Of a stretch of 64,000 nucleotides of DNA, positions 53,559 to 62,983 are shown piece by piece. The first letter of the stretch is position 1, and every line of letters starts with the position of its first letter. A program made the position numbers and the translations under genes. Below the pieces are notes generated by a model. It was not told the origin of the DNA. It worked only from the letters and a program-made list of their open reading frames with translations, and ran no database searches. Source of the DNA: CBDCTM01 sp965222005 (lineage in GTDB: Bacteria > Bacteroidota > Bacteroidia > Chitinophagales > Saprospiraceae); the NCBI GenBank assembly GCA_965222005.1, contig CBDCTM010000001.1, forward strand, positions 44,368-108,367, written 5' to 3'.

Positions 53559-54326
53559 TTAAATTGTAAATTTCAATTTAACCTCTGAATTAGGGTCGGC
53601 AAGTGATCGTTCTTTCATTTTTTTGTTGCACTCTATATTGATTTGAGCCAGCTCAGGATGAGCATCCACAAATGAAATAATCTCTTTAGTCGTAGCTTTG
53701 TAGGCTTCAGGGCCCAAGCCTTCATAAACAGTTTTCAAAAATTCATAGTCTTCAGGATAATCCAATGTAAAGCGATAGTCTGATCTCAATAAACTAGAGT
53801 CGACTGGAAGAGCAACAACTTTGAACAAGTTGGTTTTTAAAAAGTAGTACAACCAATACTCTGTATTATCGGAGGCTTTCATTTCTATCAATCGCTTCAT
53901 AGCTTTTGGTTTGACGCCTGAAAGATAAATACCTGCTGGCAATTCATAACAAGTAACCAAATCAGCATTGGTGCTTTTGAAGGTATCCACTAAGTCACCA
54001 ATCATTTCGTATGGCAATAAAGGGCAATCAGCAGTCATACTAATGATATAATCCAAGGCATACGCTTCAGCTGCTTCATACAAACGCAAACTAACATCTT
54101 CCTCACTTCCTCTAAAACATCGAACACCCTCTTTGTTCGCAATAACTTCCAATGCATCATCTTGAGAATTGGTGGAGGTAGCCACTATTATCTCATCTAG
54201 CCCCGAGGACAGCTTTAGACGTCGAATCATCCAGGTAATCATAAACTCACCATTAATTTCTTTTAACAGTTTCATTGGGAGCCGCGTGGATTTTAACCTA
54301 GCAGTTATTAGGAATCCTACTTTCAT
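53559..54326 (-). CDS. SpsF-like cytidylyltransferase (CMP-nonulosonate type, PseF candidate)
   Basis: A 255-residue nucleotidyltransferase. KVGFLITARLKSTRLPMKLL at the N-terminus and RRLKLSSGLDEIIVATSTNS match SpsF/NeuA-like CTP transferases, and IISMTADCPLLPYEMIGDLV carries the metal-binding Asp. In this position it would activate pseudaminic acid to its CMP form. It differs from the NeuA at 62285, so two activating enzymes are present. Confidence 0.75.
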   Translation of the reverse strand: MKVGFLITARLKSTRLPMKLLKEINGEFMITWMIRRLKLSSGLDEIIVATSTNSQDDALEVIANKEGVRCFRGSEEDVSLRLYEAAEAYALDYIISMTADCPLLPYEMIGDLVDTFKSTNADLVTCYELPAGIYLSGVKPKAMKRLIEMKASDNTEYWLYYFLKTNLFKVVALPVDSSLLRSDYRFTLDYPEDYEFLKTVYEGLGPEAYKATTKEIISFVDAHPELAQINIECNKKMKERSLADPNSEVKLKFTI

Positions 54327-55246
54327 AATACTTCTTCTTTCATGATGGGATGTAAAAAGCCTTTTTCGATGATGTTTATCACTGCCAGAGTTTCTGCTTT
54401 GGGAATTATTCTTCGTTTCTCCCTAATAGATCTGATAAACATTTCTAAAGAGGTTTTAAATGCGTGGTAAGTATCCTTAAATATAAATTCTTGATGAGCT
54501 TTACTACCAAATAATCGAATGGAAAGCGAACATTTTGTCGAGCCTAGTACTTTGAAGACAGCGCAAAGTCCAGATGCCCAACGTGCTGTTACAATATTTA
54601 TTTCTCCAGCGCCCGTATTGGTAACATTCAATAACGCGTCATTATCTATGGACAGCATATTTAGCATAGGCTCTATAATATGTACACTGTATTTTGCCCA
54701 GCTCTTTGGAATAGTAGCGTCCGCAATTTGTATTGCTCCCAGTTGTTTTTTAAGTTCGTCATTTAACTGAAAGGATTTACCGTATCGAAGCGAGCTACAT
54801 GTGAACAATTGCCCTTTGTATTGTTCAAGCGCAAAAATTCGCTCTGCTTCTTCAACATTGGTCGCCAAAGGTTTATCAACGAAAATGGGCAAACCAACGT
54901 TTATAAAGGGTTTAGCCATTGTGTAATGGTTTTCCGGATCATCCCTTGCCAATAACACCCCGTCCACTTGACCAATTATATCTTCCATATTATCGACGAT
55001 ACATGGGATTCGTGAAGCCTTGGCAATATGCTCTGAAGAATTTCTATCTTGTGTCCATATATGAGTAACCTGTACATCAGGTATCGCATCTTTAGGAAAG
55101 TCCTGTTTAGAAAGATATTCCGGGATGACCTGCCACGGACAATCTTTCATATATTTCGGGTCATAGCCATTAAAAATAGCCGACCAGGAATAGGGATGAC
55201 CGTTCCCCTCACTAAGACCTATTACACCTAGTTTTAGTTTCTTCAT
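54323..55246 (-). CDS. Gfo/Idh/MocA-family oxidoreductase 2
   Basis: A 307-residue protein. LKLGVIGLSEGNGHPYSWSA replaces the usual GxGxxG loop, IPCIVDNMEDIIGQVDGVLL is the nucleotide-fold continuation, and FVDKPLATNVEEAERIFALE the DKP motif. The modified glycine loop and the added N-terminal block are unusual. It could act on a sugar or be a regulatory or catalytically altered copy. It overlaps both neighbouring genes by 4 bp, so it belongs to the operon. Confidence 0.7.
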   Translation of the reverse strand: MKKLKLGVIGLSEGNGHPYSWSAIFNGYDPKYMKDCPWQVIPEYLSKQDFPKDAIPDVQVTHIWTQDRNSSEHIAKASRIPCIVDNMEDIIGQVDGVLLARDDPENHYTMAKPFINVGLPIFVDKPLATNVEEAERIFALEQYKGQLFTCSSLRYGKSFQLNDELKKQLGAIQIADATIPKSWAKYSVHIIEPMLNMLSIDNDALLNVTNTGAGEINIVTARWASGLCAVFKVLGSTKCSLSIRLFGSKAHQEFIFKDTYHAFKTSLEMFIRSIREKRRIIPKAETLAVINIIEKGFLHPIMKEEVL

Positions 55247-56100
55247 AATTTCCAGTTAGTAGGTAAAATGAAATCTTCTTTTTCTTCTTTCATCTCCATT
55301 AATACAGGCATCGCCGACAATATGTGATTAGCTTGGTGAACAGCTTTCACATTATTTTCTAATTGTCTCAATGAATCTACACCAATTACCGCTTTATCTA
55401 CCAGAGGATTGTTGACAACAAAATTTAGGCAAAGTTCACTTTTTGATATATTCAAATCTTTACAAAGCCTATTTAATCTTTGTAGCTTTGGCAGTAATCC
55501 AGCGAAAAATTCTGGGAGCTTTTGCGTATTTCTGAAAAATAGTCCCTGCAAAAAAATCGAACGGACGTGAATTTCAACTCCTTTGTTTCTCAATTCCATT
55601 AAATATGGCTCAAAGCGCCGATCAAGTATGTTATAAGGAAACTGCACCAACTGAAAGTTTAGGCTCTTATTCCAAAGGGTTTCCAGCTCTTCTGGCTTAT
55701 ACAGAGAAAACCCAATTTTGACTATTTTTCCTTTTTCCTGAAGTTCTTGAATCTTGCAATAAGCACCAGGTGCCTTATAATAGGATTCAATATTATGAAA
55801 CAAATAGCCATATAAACGGGGTATCTGCAAACGTACCAAAGAGTGTTCAAATAAAGGCTCTACTTCTTCTACATTGCAGGCTGGCAATTTTGAAATCACC
55901 TTAAAAGAGGACAGGTCATTCAGTCCTAAAACTTCTTCGCTATTCCCATACGCATGGGCTGTATCCAAAACACTTATGCCTTGCTGAATCGCATAACTTA
56001 ATATCTTCCCTACTTCTTTTCGATCCGTTTTGCCTTGCTGGTTGTTAATACCATAATGCAAGCCAAATTGAACTGTTCCCAACGCTAACCTACTGACCAT
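55243..56100 (-). CDS. Aldo/keto reductase
   Basis: About 285 residues. LALGTVQFGLHYGINNQQGK begins the barrel, SVLDTAHAYGNSEEVLGLND has the catalytic Asp-Tyr pair, and DKAVIGVDSLRQLENNVKAV the NADP-binding end. The frame is open from 56124, but the ATG at 56100 fits the family start and reduces the overlap with pseC to 11 bp. It may reduce a keto group of a sugar intermediate. Typical in sugar clusters, substrate unknown. Confidence 0.8.
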   Translation of the reverse strand: MVSRLALGTVQFGLHYGINNQQGKTDRKEVGKILSYAIQQGISVLDTAHAYGNSEEVLGLNDLSSFKVISKLPACNVEEVEPLFEHSLVRLQIPRLYGYLFHNIESYYKAPGAYCKIQELQEKGKIVKIGFSLYKPEELETLWNKSLNFQLVQFPYNILDRRFEPYLMELRNKGVEIHVRSIFLQGLFFRNTQKLPEFFAGLLPKLQRLNRLCKDLNISKSELCLNFVVNNPLVDKAVIGVDSLRQLENNVKAVHQANHILSAMPVLMEMKEEKEDFILPTNWKL

Positions 56101-57274
56101 TGAAAAACGAAAATATAGTATCAATTACGAAATTCTGATCTGCTCGTGTCAGTGTTGGATACATTGGTAAACTAATGCATCTGCCATAATAAGCTTCTGC
56201 CATGGGAAGATCACCCTTTCGATGCCCTAAATCCTGGTAGTAGCTTAATAAGTGTGTTGGGACATAATGAATCTGGGTATAAATTTTATGTTCTCTCAAA
56301 TAGTCATATAATGCCTTTCGATTATTAACCTGTACTACATATAAATGATAAGCATGCCCTACTTTATCATCAGGTATCATAGGCCTAACCACTGTTTCAG
56401 TAAAAGCCTCATCATAGTACTTTGCAATAGCTCTGCGTTTTTCTAGCCCTTCATCAGCTCTGGTCAATTGAGAAATCCCTAACGCAGATTGAAAATCGGT
56501 CAATCGATAATTGTAACCCAAGCTAGGCATATCATAATACCAGCCTCCATGATTTTCTCGCATTAAGCCAGGATCCTTGGTAATACCGTGGGTTCGCAAG
56601 GCATACAACTTGTTATAAAATGTTTCGCTATTAGTTGTAATCATGCCCCCTTCTCCACAAGCAATATGTTTGACCGGATGAAAAGAAAAAATAGCTAGGT
56701 CGGCAAAGTTCCCATTTCCACAGTTTTGCTTTTGTTGTTTACTATCTATGAAATATCCCCCTGGAGCATGACACGCATCTTCTATGATCCACAAACTATA
56801 TTCATCTGCCAACTTCCGGAGTGCTTCCAGATCAATGGGGTAGCCTGCAAAATCTACTGGTATGATGCCCGAGAAGGTTCCTTTCGGATGTGCTTCTAAT
56901 AAAGATTTAACTTCATTAACGTCCATCAAAGCTGTACTCGAACTCACATCCACAAAGGTCACCTCTCCTCCACAATACCGAACACAATTCGAAGAAGCTG
57001 CAAACGTAATAGGAGTAGTAATAACTTTCTGCGCTTCCGAAACACCTAACGCCATGGCGCTCAAATGGAGTGCAGCTGTTCCATTTGAAACTGCAACTGC
57101 ATACTTAGCTCCGATATAAGCCGCAAACTTTTCTTCAAACTCTTTGATTCTCGGTCCCTGTGTCAGATAATCCGCCTGCAACGCTTCGGTCACTACAAGA
57201 ATATCATCTTCTGTGATATGTTGTCTGCCATAAGGAATTGGCTGTCTGGTAGAAGTGGGTTCTTTAACGATCAT
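56090..57274 (-). CDS. pseC: UDP-4-amino-4,6-dideoxy-N-acetyl-beta-L-altrosamine transaminase
   Basis: A 394-residue PLP transaminase. PIPYGRQHITEDDILVVTEA and LTQGPRIKEFEEKFAAYIGA are PseC-like starts, LWIIEDACHAPGGYF the cofactor site, and the PLP Lys is Lys202 in FSFHPVKHIACGEGG. MPSLGYNYRLTDFQSALGIS is the usual family motif. It aminates the 4-keto product of PseB. Start and PseB stop overlap (ATGA). Confidence 0.9.
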   Translation of the reverse strand: MIVKEPTSTRQPIPYGRQHITEDDILVVTEALQADYLTQGPRIKEFEEKFAAYIGAKYAVAVSNGTAALHLSAMALGVSEAQKVITTPITFAASSNCVRYCGGEVTFVDVSSSTALMDVNEVKSLLEAHPKGTFSGIIPVDFAGYPIDLEALRKLADEYSLWIIEDACHAPGGYFIDSKQQKQNCGNGNFADLAIFSFHPVKHIACGEGGMITTNSETFYNKLYALRTHGITKDPGLMRENHGGWYYDMPSLGYNYRLTDFQSALGISQLTRADEGLEKRRAIAKYYDEAFTETVVRPMIPDDKVGHAYHLYVVQVNNRKALYDYLREHKIYTQIHYVPTHLLSYYQDLGHRKGDLPMAEAYYGRCISLPMYPTLTRADQNFVIDTIFSFFNGQ

Positions 57275-58299
57275 GATATAAGGTCTTTTTCGGTGGCTAC
57301 TTTAAATTCCGGGTCCACATGTTTTACGATCAGATCTCGAATTTCTTCTATAGTCAACCATTCTGGGTTGGTACCAGAGTTGTATTTAAAACCAAAAGGT
57401 ACTCTTTTGGCTCCGGCTTTCTTTTCATATTCTTCTATAGTATACCAATGGGTTTGAGGCAATATGGCAAAGTATTCCCCCAGATCAACAGTAGAAAAAG
57501 AGTCGGATTCCGTGATCATTTCTTCATGGATTTTTTCTCCGGGGCGAATACCAACTATTTTTTGCTCACAATCAGGCCCAATAGCGGTAGCTACATCTGT
57601 AATTTTATAGGAAGGAATCTTAGGTACGAAAATTTCTCCTCCCCAGGCGTTCACAATAGCATAGAGTACCAGGTCCACACCTTCATCAAGTGAAATATTG
57701 AAACGGGTCATCCGGTCATCTGTAATAGGTAATACTCCTTCTTGTCTTTTTTTCATAAAAAAGGGAATTACGGAGCCCCTGGACCCCATTACATTGCCAT
57801 ATCTAACTACAGAAAATCGTATATCATGCCAGCCGCGAATATTATTGGCTGCTACAAACAACTTGTCAGAACAGAGCTTTGTAGCACCATATAAATTGAT
57901 CGGGCCTGCAGCTTTATCAGTTGAGAGTGCTGCCACTCTTTTGACTCCTGTTTCAATAGCGGCATTGATGATGTTTTCTGCTCCCAATACATTAGTTTTA
58001 ATAAATTCCATGGGATTATATTCGGCTGCAGGAACTTGCTTGAGCGCAGCTGCATGAACAATCACATCTACATTTTCAAAAGCCCGTCTCAAGCGATCTT
58101 TGTCTCTCACGTCACCAAGGAAGAATCGCATTCTGGGGTCGTCAAACCCTGAGTTGCGCATTTCAAACTGCTTTAGTTCATCCCGGCTAAAGACAATTAC
58201 TTTCTTGGGGCTATGGTGATTTAATAATCTTAAAATGAATTTTTTTCCAAAAGAGCCAGTGCCACCTGTAACCAGGATGGTTTTATTCGACAAGTCCAT
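57271..58299 (-). CDS. pseB: UDP-N-acetylglucosamine 4,6-dehydratase (inverting)
   Basis: A 342-residue SDR performing the first step of pseudaminic acid synthesis from UDP-GlcNAc. KTILVTGGTGSFGKKFILRL (residues 6-25) is the cofactor loop, VHAAALKQVPAAEYNPMEFI and ALSTDKAAGPINLYGATKLC are PseB signatures with the YxxxK-type site, and RYGNVMGSRGSVIPFFMKKR follows. It starts the pse gene order and is 2 bp downstream of the flippase gene. Confidence 0.9.
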   Translation of the reverse strand: MDLSNKTILVTGGTGSFGKKFILRLLNHHSPKKVIVFSRDELKQFEMRNSGFDDPRMRFFLGDVRDKDRLRRAFENVDVIVHAAALKQVPAAEYNPMEFIKTNVLGAENIINAAIETGVKRVAALSTDKAAGPINLYGATKLCSDKLFVAANNIRGWHDIRFSVVRYGNVMGSRGSVIPFFMKKRQEGVLPITDDRMTRFNISLDEGVDLVLYAIVNAWGGEIFVPKIPSYKITDVATAIGPDCEQKIVGIRPGEKIHEEMITESDSFSTVDLGEYFAILPQTHWYTIEEYEKKAGAKRVPFGFKYNSGTNPEWLTIEEIRDLIVKHVDPEFKVATEKDLIS

Positions 58300-58301
58300 T
58301 G

Positions 58302-59756
58302 TTATATTTTTGTTTTAATAAATTGAATGATTCTTGTATGATATATTCCGAATATACAAAATATAAACACAGATATTTTTAATAACGTGTTTACAGCTAT
58401 GTGTGCCTCAATGTAATAAAGATCTAGGTAATAGTACGCACAAGAAGCTACTACTATTACCACCACAGGAATCAGCTTGGATAAAGGGGTTAGTACCGTT
58501 TTCAGAAAAAACCGAACAACAAAATACGTCAATACGCATTGGAACGTATAAGCAATCAGGGTTGTGTATGCTCCGGCAATGGCACCCAACTTTGGAATAT
58601 AAATAGCGTTTAAAACGACATTTAACACCCCTGCCAGCAAAATAATGATAGAGCTATAATAGGTTTTTTTTTCATAGCTTATGTTCCATTTATAAATTGG
58701 TAATACACCCAGGAAAAATTGCCCTAACACTATAATTGGGATCATAAACAATGACTTGTGGAAGGATTTAGCACCCAGAATATAACCTATCCAGTCTGAG
58801 AACAATATTAATCCGCAGGTAACAACACCAAAAATTGCTATTACTTCTCCAAACTCCTTATCTCTTTTCGCATAGTTTTTCTCATTCATAAGTTTGTAAA
58901 ACTGCGGCGACCAGGAGTTCAGAAAAGCGTTCATCAGCATAATTTCCAGCATGCTAATATTATAGGCAAAACTATACTGCCCTGCTTCTGCTTTACCAAG
59001 ATAGTTACCTATCATCACCCGGTCGAATTGTGCCAGAATAAAACCGCTCAGGTAAGCTGGAATTAAGGGTACGCTGTAGGAAAACATGTATCGCACATGT
59101 GCTTTCTTGATTTGTATTTTGATGAAGGGCCAAATTCTTTTGAATACGATAACGGACGTGATTACCAGCATGATCAAACCAGCCCATAGTTTTCCTTCGT
59201 AACGATTTTCTTGCCATAGATAAACTAATACAACACTAATTACAAAACTGGTGTAGCCGGTGAATATGCTAAGACTTTTCACTTTTTTGGAGTCTCTTTT
59301 TGCCCGGAAAACTTGCAGGTGGATGCTACCTAAAACGTCATTCAGAACAAAAGGAGTAAAAAAGAAGATGGTAATAATCGGCAAATCCAGCCACATGGCT
59401 AATTCTGCAGGGAATAAACAACTTACTATAAAAGTAATACTGAGTAAGACAACAGGCAGCAAAAGGGATGTGCCCAGGTAGCTGTCAAAATCTTCTTTTT
59501 GTTCGTGGAAATAACGACCAATGCCAACATGAAGGTTCAGAGTAAAAATGACAGCAAAAATGGAAACATAAGTAACAAAGATATTGAGTATTCCATAATC
59601 ATGCGGCGTTAGCAATCGGGTCATAATCGGTATGCCAATGATACTCAAGCTTTTAACTGCAATTGATCCGGATAGGTAGTTTAATGAATGATAAATGGTT
59701 TTTCCAAAATCGGACTCATTAAAGAACCTATTTAACGCCACTTGTACTCTGTTCAC
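58302..59756 (-). CDS. wzx: Wzx-type oligosaccharide flippase 2
   Basis: A 484-residue polytopic membrane protein with about 12-14 hydrophobic segments. IYHSLNYLSGSIAVKSLSII, GIPIMTRLLTPHDYGILNIF and VMIGNYLGKAEAGQYSFAYN are typical of the polysaccharide exporter family. It starts at GTG 59756, 7 bp downstream of the previous gene. Next to the pse genes, it probably exports a nonulosonate-containing repeat unit. Confidence 0.85.
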   Translation of the reverse strand: MNRVQVALNRFFNESDFGKTIYHSLNYLSGSIAVKSLSIIGIPIMTRLLTPHDYGILNIFVTYVSIFAVIFTLNLHVGIGRYFHEQKEDFDSYLGTSLLLPVVLLSITFIVSCLFPAELAMWLDLPIITIFFFTPFVLNDVLGSIHLQVFRAKRDSKKVKSLSIFTGYTSFVISVVLVYLWQENRYEGKLWAGLIMLVITSVIVFKRIWPFIKIQIKKAHVRYMFSYSVPLIPAYLSGFILAQFDRVMIGNYLGKAEAGQYSFAYNISMLEIMLMNAFLNSWSPQFYKLMNEKNYAKRDKEFGEVIAIFGVVTCGLILFSDWIGYILGAKSFHKSLFMIPIIVLGQFFLGVLPIYKWNISYEKKTYYSSIIILLAGVLNVVLNAIYIPKLGAIAGAYTTLIAYTFQCVLTYFVVRFFLKTVLTPLSKLIPVVVIVVASCAYYYLDLYYIEAHIAVNTLLKISVFIFCIFGIYHTRIIQFIKTKI

Positions 59757-59763
59757 ACCCTGA

Positions 59764-61083
59764 CTAATTAGCAGTAATCTCGGCTAACCCCTTTTGTGTA
59801 GTTTCTTCATTTTTATTGACTAAATTGGCTTTTTTATCAACTATTTTGAGAATTGCATTGGCTGCTCTTTTTGCATTATTGCCATCGTCACTTAACATTT
59901 GATCACGAATAAACTTTTCTTTAGTGGCATTAAACATCTCTTTTCCTTCTTCAGTATTAAATAACTTAATTTGGTTAAGTAATGCTACTTTATTTGTGGC
60001 AATATATTGAAAATTATCAAGATTTCTATTTTTCAAATCTTCAGGAGATATGGGAGAATATAACACTGTTGGAATAGCAGCTGCCATAGATAGAAACAAG
60101 GTGGAAGACCAATGAGTAATAAATATGTCGGAGGCATGTAATAATGAATTCCATTCAACTTCCTTCACTAAAAATACATTATCCATCAAGTCACTTTTAT
60201 ATATTTCCTTACAAAAGTCAAAATCTTCAACAGGATGGACTTTCAGGACAAATTGGATTTGGGGTAATCTATCAATTACAAAAATATAGTCTTCCGCAAA
60301 CTGTTTGAATACTTTTTTCCCCGTATTCCGGCTTTTATTAAGTGTTATTGTAATAACCGTTTTCTCTGAATCTAGTCCTAGTTGAGTCTTAAATTTTCGA
60401 GTTTTTGAGAAAAAATTTATATTGAAGACTTCGTCATAAATTAGCGCTCCAATATAATATATTTTCTTTCTGTTTTTAAGGTGCCTACGCCAATGTTTTG
60501 TCCAAAACAATAAATAATTAGAACTATCTTCATTGGCTATTAGAAGACTCTTGTATGATAATTTTATCCCTAAAGCAAAGCGATAAAATAAATCTTCTTT
60601 CCAACGATTTTTAAACGGTACTTTTTTGTGTTTTTGTTTTATTAAACCATGCTGTATAAAAATGAAAGGAATAGATTCGCCAAAGGCCAACTTTGAAATT
60701 TTATATGACGCTGAAACATCAGAGATGAATATAATAGCTGCGGGATTGATCGTTTTTATTTTGTCAATTAGCTCTTTTTTCCATCTTTTTATTTTAGATA
60801 ATCGATCGTATATATTTATGATACGATTCGATCCAAATAGATGGCCTGTTTTCGGAGAATTCTCATTTTTTTTAACCGGTGGTGGTATAAATATGTATTC
60901 TTCAATAACGGCATTCAATTTGACCCTGTCTTCCTCAAAAGAGGTTTCGTAATTAATTTCTTTAGCGTGAAGTTCAGCATCTAAATAAATTTTCTTATAC
61001 CCTTTTAAATTTTCCGCAATAGCGATAAATATTCTATTACTTAAGTATCGATGTTGATAGGATAAAAAAAGAACTGGCTGCAT
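59764..61083 (-). CDS. GT-B-like CDP-glycerol/capsule transferase-type protein
   Basis: A 439-residue protein. ESIPFIFIQHGLIKQKHKKV in the middle, VFLVKEVEWNSLLHASDIFI and THWSSTLFLSMAAAIPTVLY in the C-terminal domain are the HG, H-P (VLKVHPVEDFDF) and T-x-S motifs of CDP-glycerol glycerophosphotransferase-like or capsule glycosyltransferases. Substrate unknown. A 103-bp AT-rich gap separates its start from the sulfotransferase gene upstream and may hold a promoter. Confidence 0.6.
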   Translation of the reverse strand: MQPVLFLSYQHRYLSNRIFIAIAENLKGYKKIYLDAELHAKEINYETSFEEDRVKLNAVIEEYIFIPPPVKKNENSPKTGHLFGSNRIINIYDRLSKIKRWKKELIDKIKTINPAAIIFISDVSASYKISKLAFGESIPFIFIQHGLIKQKHKKVPFKNRWKEDLFYRFALGIKLSYKSLLIANEDSSNYLLFWTKHWRRHLKNRKKIYYIGALIYDEVFNINFFSKTRKFKTQLGLDSEKTVITITLNKSRNTGKKVFKQFAEDYIFVIDRLPQIQFVLKVHPVEDFDFCKEIYKSDLMDNVFLVKEVEWNSLLHASDIFITHWSSTLFLSMAAAIPTVLYSPISPEDLKNRNLDNFQYIATNKVALLNQIKLFNTEEGKEMFNATKEKFIRDQMLSDDGNNAKRAANAILKIVDKKANLVNKNEETTQKGLAEITAN

Positions 61084-61186
61084 TAAAAGTTGAATTTTCG
61101 ACTAACAATAGTAACGCTATTATAATAAATAGTTGATTTGCAATTGCCACATAAAATAGATTATTCCGAATTATCTGGTCAATAGT

Positions 61187-62272
61187 TTATGAAATGTTTA
61201 ATTGATTTTTTCTGGTATTATTATGAATTTCATTAAACCTTTTTCTTAATAGTAACCGATTCAGGTTGTACTCCGGGCGTCTTTGTTTTAATTTTTGTTC
61301 TATCAACTCTAGAGTATCATTGAAAAATTCTTCATTAAAACATTTAACGATATCAATAGTCTCTTCATCCAGAAACTTAATCTCATCTGCTGATAATGTT
61401 TCTTTATACCTTTCTAAAGGTTTATTAGAAATTGCAGGTGGTAATTTACCATAAGATGAGTTTCCTGTCCAGTTGTGTTTGCCATATTTCGGAGTAAGCA
61501 TTTCGACGTTGAATTCTAAATTCAATTTTTCACATAAACTACTAAGATAACCTTCGGGATTAATAATTATTTTTTCATATGGTACAATAATAAACCTCCC
61601 TGAATAATTAATTTGATTTTTAATACCCACATATAGTGCTATCAACCATCTTTCAAGCACCTCATTAATAAATCCCTGATCTAAGTTCGAGGGAGTTTTG
61701 CCAACTATCAAATAGGAATAATTCTGCATGGAAGCAGTTGTTGACTTTATATCACGAAGGGTTTGGAGAAAAAATCCATTTGAAAAACTAGCATAAAAAC
61801 TGTCAAGATCAGCAATAAATGTTCTAGAGCAATGATTACTAACGGCATCAAATTTATCAAAATTGTCAATATCTAAATACGTTTCAAAAAAAGACCTGTT
61901 AATCTTTTCAAAAATGGACACATCAGATTTGTCGTTAGAACTCTGAATTAGAGCCATTAATCTAAATTTAAATCTTTCATAGTCAAACTCGTCTGTATGG
62001 TCATCATAAAACAACTTAGAAGTTAGTTTGGCTTCTGCGAATTTTTTTATTTTTAGCACAACTTCCTCTTCTTCAATGTCTTCAAAAGCATGGCTGTTTC
62101 TGAATTTTTCGAAATTTGCAAGTTTACTATTTCGATTATTAAAAAATTCATTTTCAAATGGATATGATAAGATTTTTGGGTGACCGTTAAAAAGTCTTGC
62201 TAACAGAGATCCTCCGCTTCTAGAGTCTCCTCCAATGTGTACAAATTGTTTCGTTTTCAGTTTTTGTGTCAT
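61187..62272 (-). CDS. Sulfotransferase-family protein 4
   Basis: A 361-residue protein. FVHIGGDSRSGGSLLARLFN (residues 11-30) is the phosphosulfate loop. TASMQNYSYLIVGKTPSNLD, then VGIKNQINYSGRFIIVPYEK and IIINPEGYLSSLCEKLNLEF follow the sulfotransferase fold (family Sulfotransfer_3). It is in the nonulosonate part of the locus and may sulfate that glycan. It is 12 bp downstream of neuA. Confidence 0.7.
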   Translation of the reverse strand: MTQKLKTKQFVHIGGDSRSGGSLLARLFNGHPKILSYPFENEFFNNRNSKLANFEKFRNSHAFEDIEEEEVVLKIKKFAEAKLTSKLFYDDHTDEFDYERFKFRLMALIQSSNDKSDVSIFEKINRSFFETYLDIDNFDKFDAVSNHCSRTFIADLDSFYASFSNGFFLQTLRDIKSTTASMQNYSYLIVGKTPSNLDQGFINEVLERWLIALYVGIKNQINYSGRFIIVPYEKIIINPEGYLSSLCEKLNLEFNVEMLTPKYGKHNWTGNSSYGKLPPAISNKPLERYKETLSADEIKFLDEETIDIVKCFNEEFFNDTLELIEQKLKQRRPEYNLNRLLLRKRFNEIHNNTRKNQLNIS

Positions 62273-62284
62273 ATTATAACAGGT

Positions 62285-62980
62285 TTAGCGCTTTTCTGTC
62301 AAGATCTCTTCAGCTGCCTTCCAATCATTTAGGGTATCAATATTTACCCAATCTTCATTCTTTAAAATGATTCCTGATATTTTTTCTCCAAACAAGGAAT
62401 CACTATTTAAGATTTGTTCTTTTTTTACAATATAAATAGCTCCGTCTCTATGAAATGATTGTGGAAGATTTTGTCTTCTGGGAATAATAAAATCAAGTCC
62501 GGTGCTTACTTTTAATGATTGGTCATCATTTTGGAAAAACACCCAATGTGGATTATAATCATCAGGTACTTCTCTTACAGAAATCAAAGTATCAACATTT
62601 TTTGCAATAAATTGTCGGATGGCGTCATCAATCAACCCTTTCGGTCTAAAAGGAGATGTGACTTGTAATATACAAACAGCGTCAAAGTCTTGACCGAGTT
62701 TGCTATAATATTGAATAGCATGTCTTAATACTAAGATAGTTGGTGTAGAATCCTTTGCTAATTCTAATGGTCTGATAAATGGTACCTCAAGGCCACCTGC
62801 CATACCTATTTCTGCGATCTCTTTATCTTCGGTAGATAGTATAACCTTTGAAAGTAATTCCGATTCCTTAATAGAATCAATGGTATAATATAACAGGGGT
62901 CTGCCATTTAAAAGTTTGATGTTTTTTCTTGGAACACCTTTTGATCCTCCTCTAGCTGGAACAATCCCGAGTATTTTCAA
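62285..62980 (-). CDS. neuA: Acylneuraminate cytidylyltransferase
   Basis: A 231-residue CMP-nonulosonate synthetase. IVPARGGSKGVPRKNIKLLN (residues 6-25) is the CTP-binding signature, RPLLYYTIDSIKESELLSKV, and VCILQVTSPFRPKGLIDDAI match NeuA. It activates sialic or a related nonulosonic acid with CTP. It is 3 bp downstream of neuC, so these two form a unit distinct from the pse block. Confidence 0.85.
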   Translation of the reverse strand: MKILGIVPARGGSKGVPRKNIKLLNGRPLLYYTIDSIKESELLSKVILSTEDKEIAEIGMAGGLEVPFIRPLELAKDSTPTILVLRHAIQYYSKLGQDFDAVCILQVTSPFRPKGLIDDAIRQFIAKNVDTLISVREVPDDYNPHWVFFQNDDQSLKVSTGLDFIIPRRQNLPQSFHRDGAIYIVKKEQILNSDSLFGEKISGIILKNEDWVNIDTLNDWKAAEEILTEKR

Positions 62981-62983
62981 AAA

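Noticed and set aside
61084..61186. Promoter with a TATAAT-like box upstream of the gene at 59764
   Set aside because: AT-rich gap with several near-matches but no pair of boxes at the spacing expected for sigma-70 or Bacteroidota promoters.
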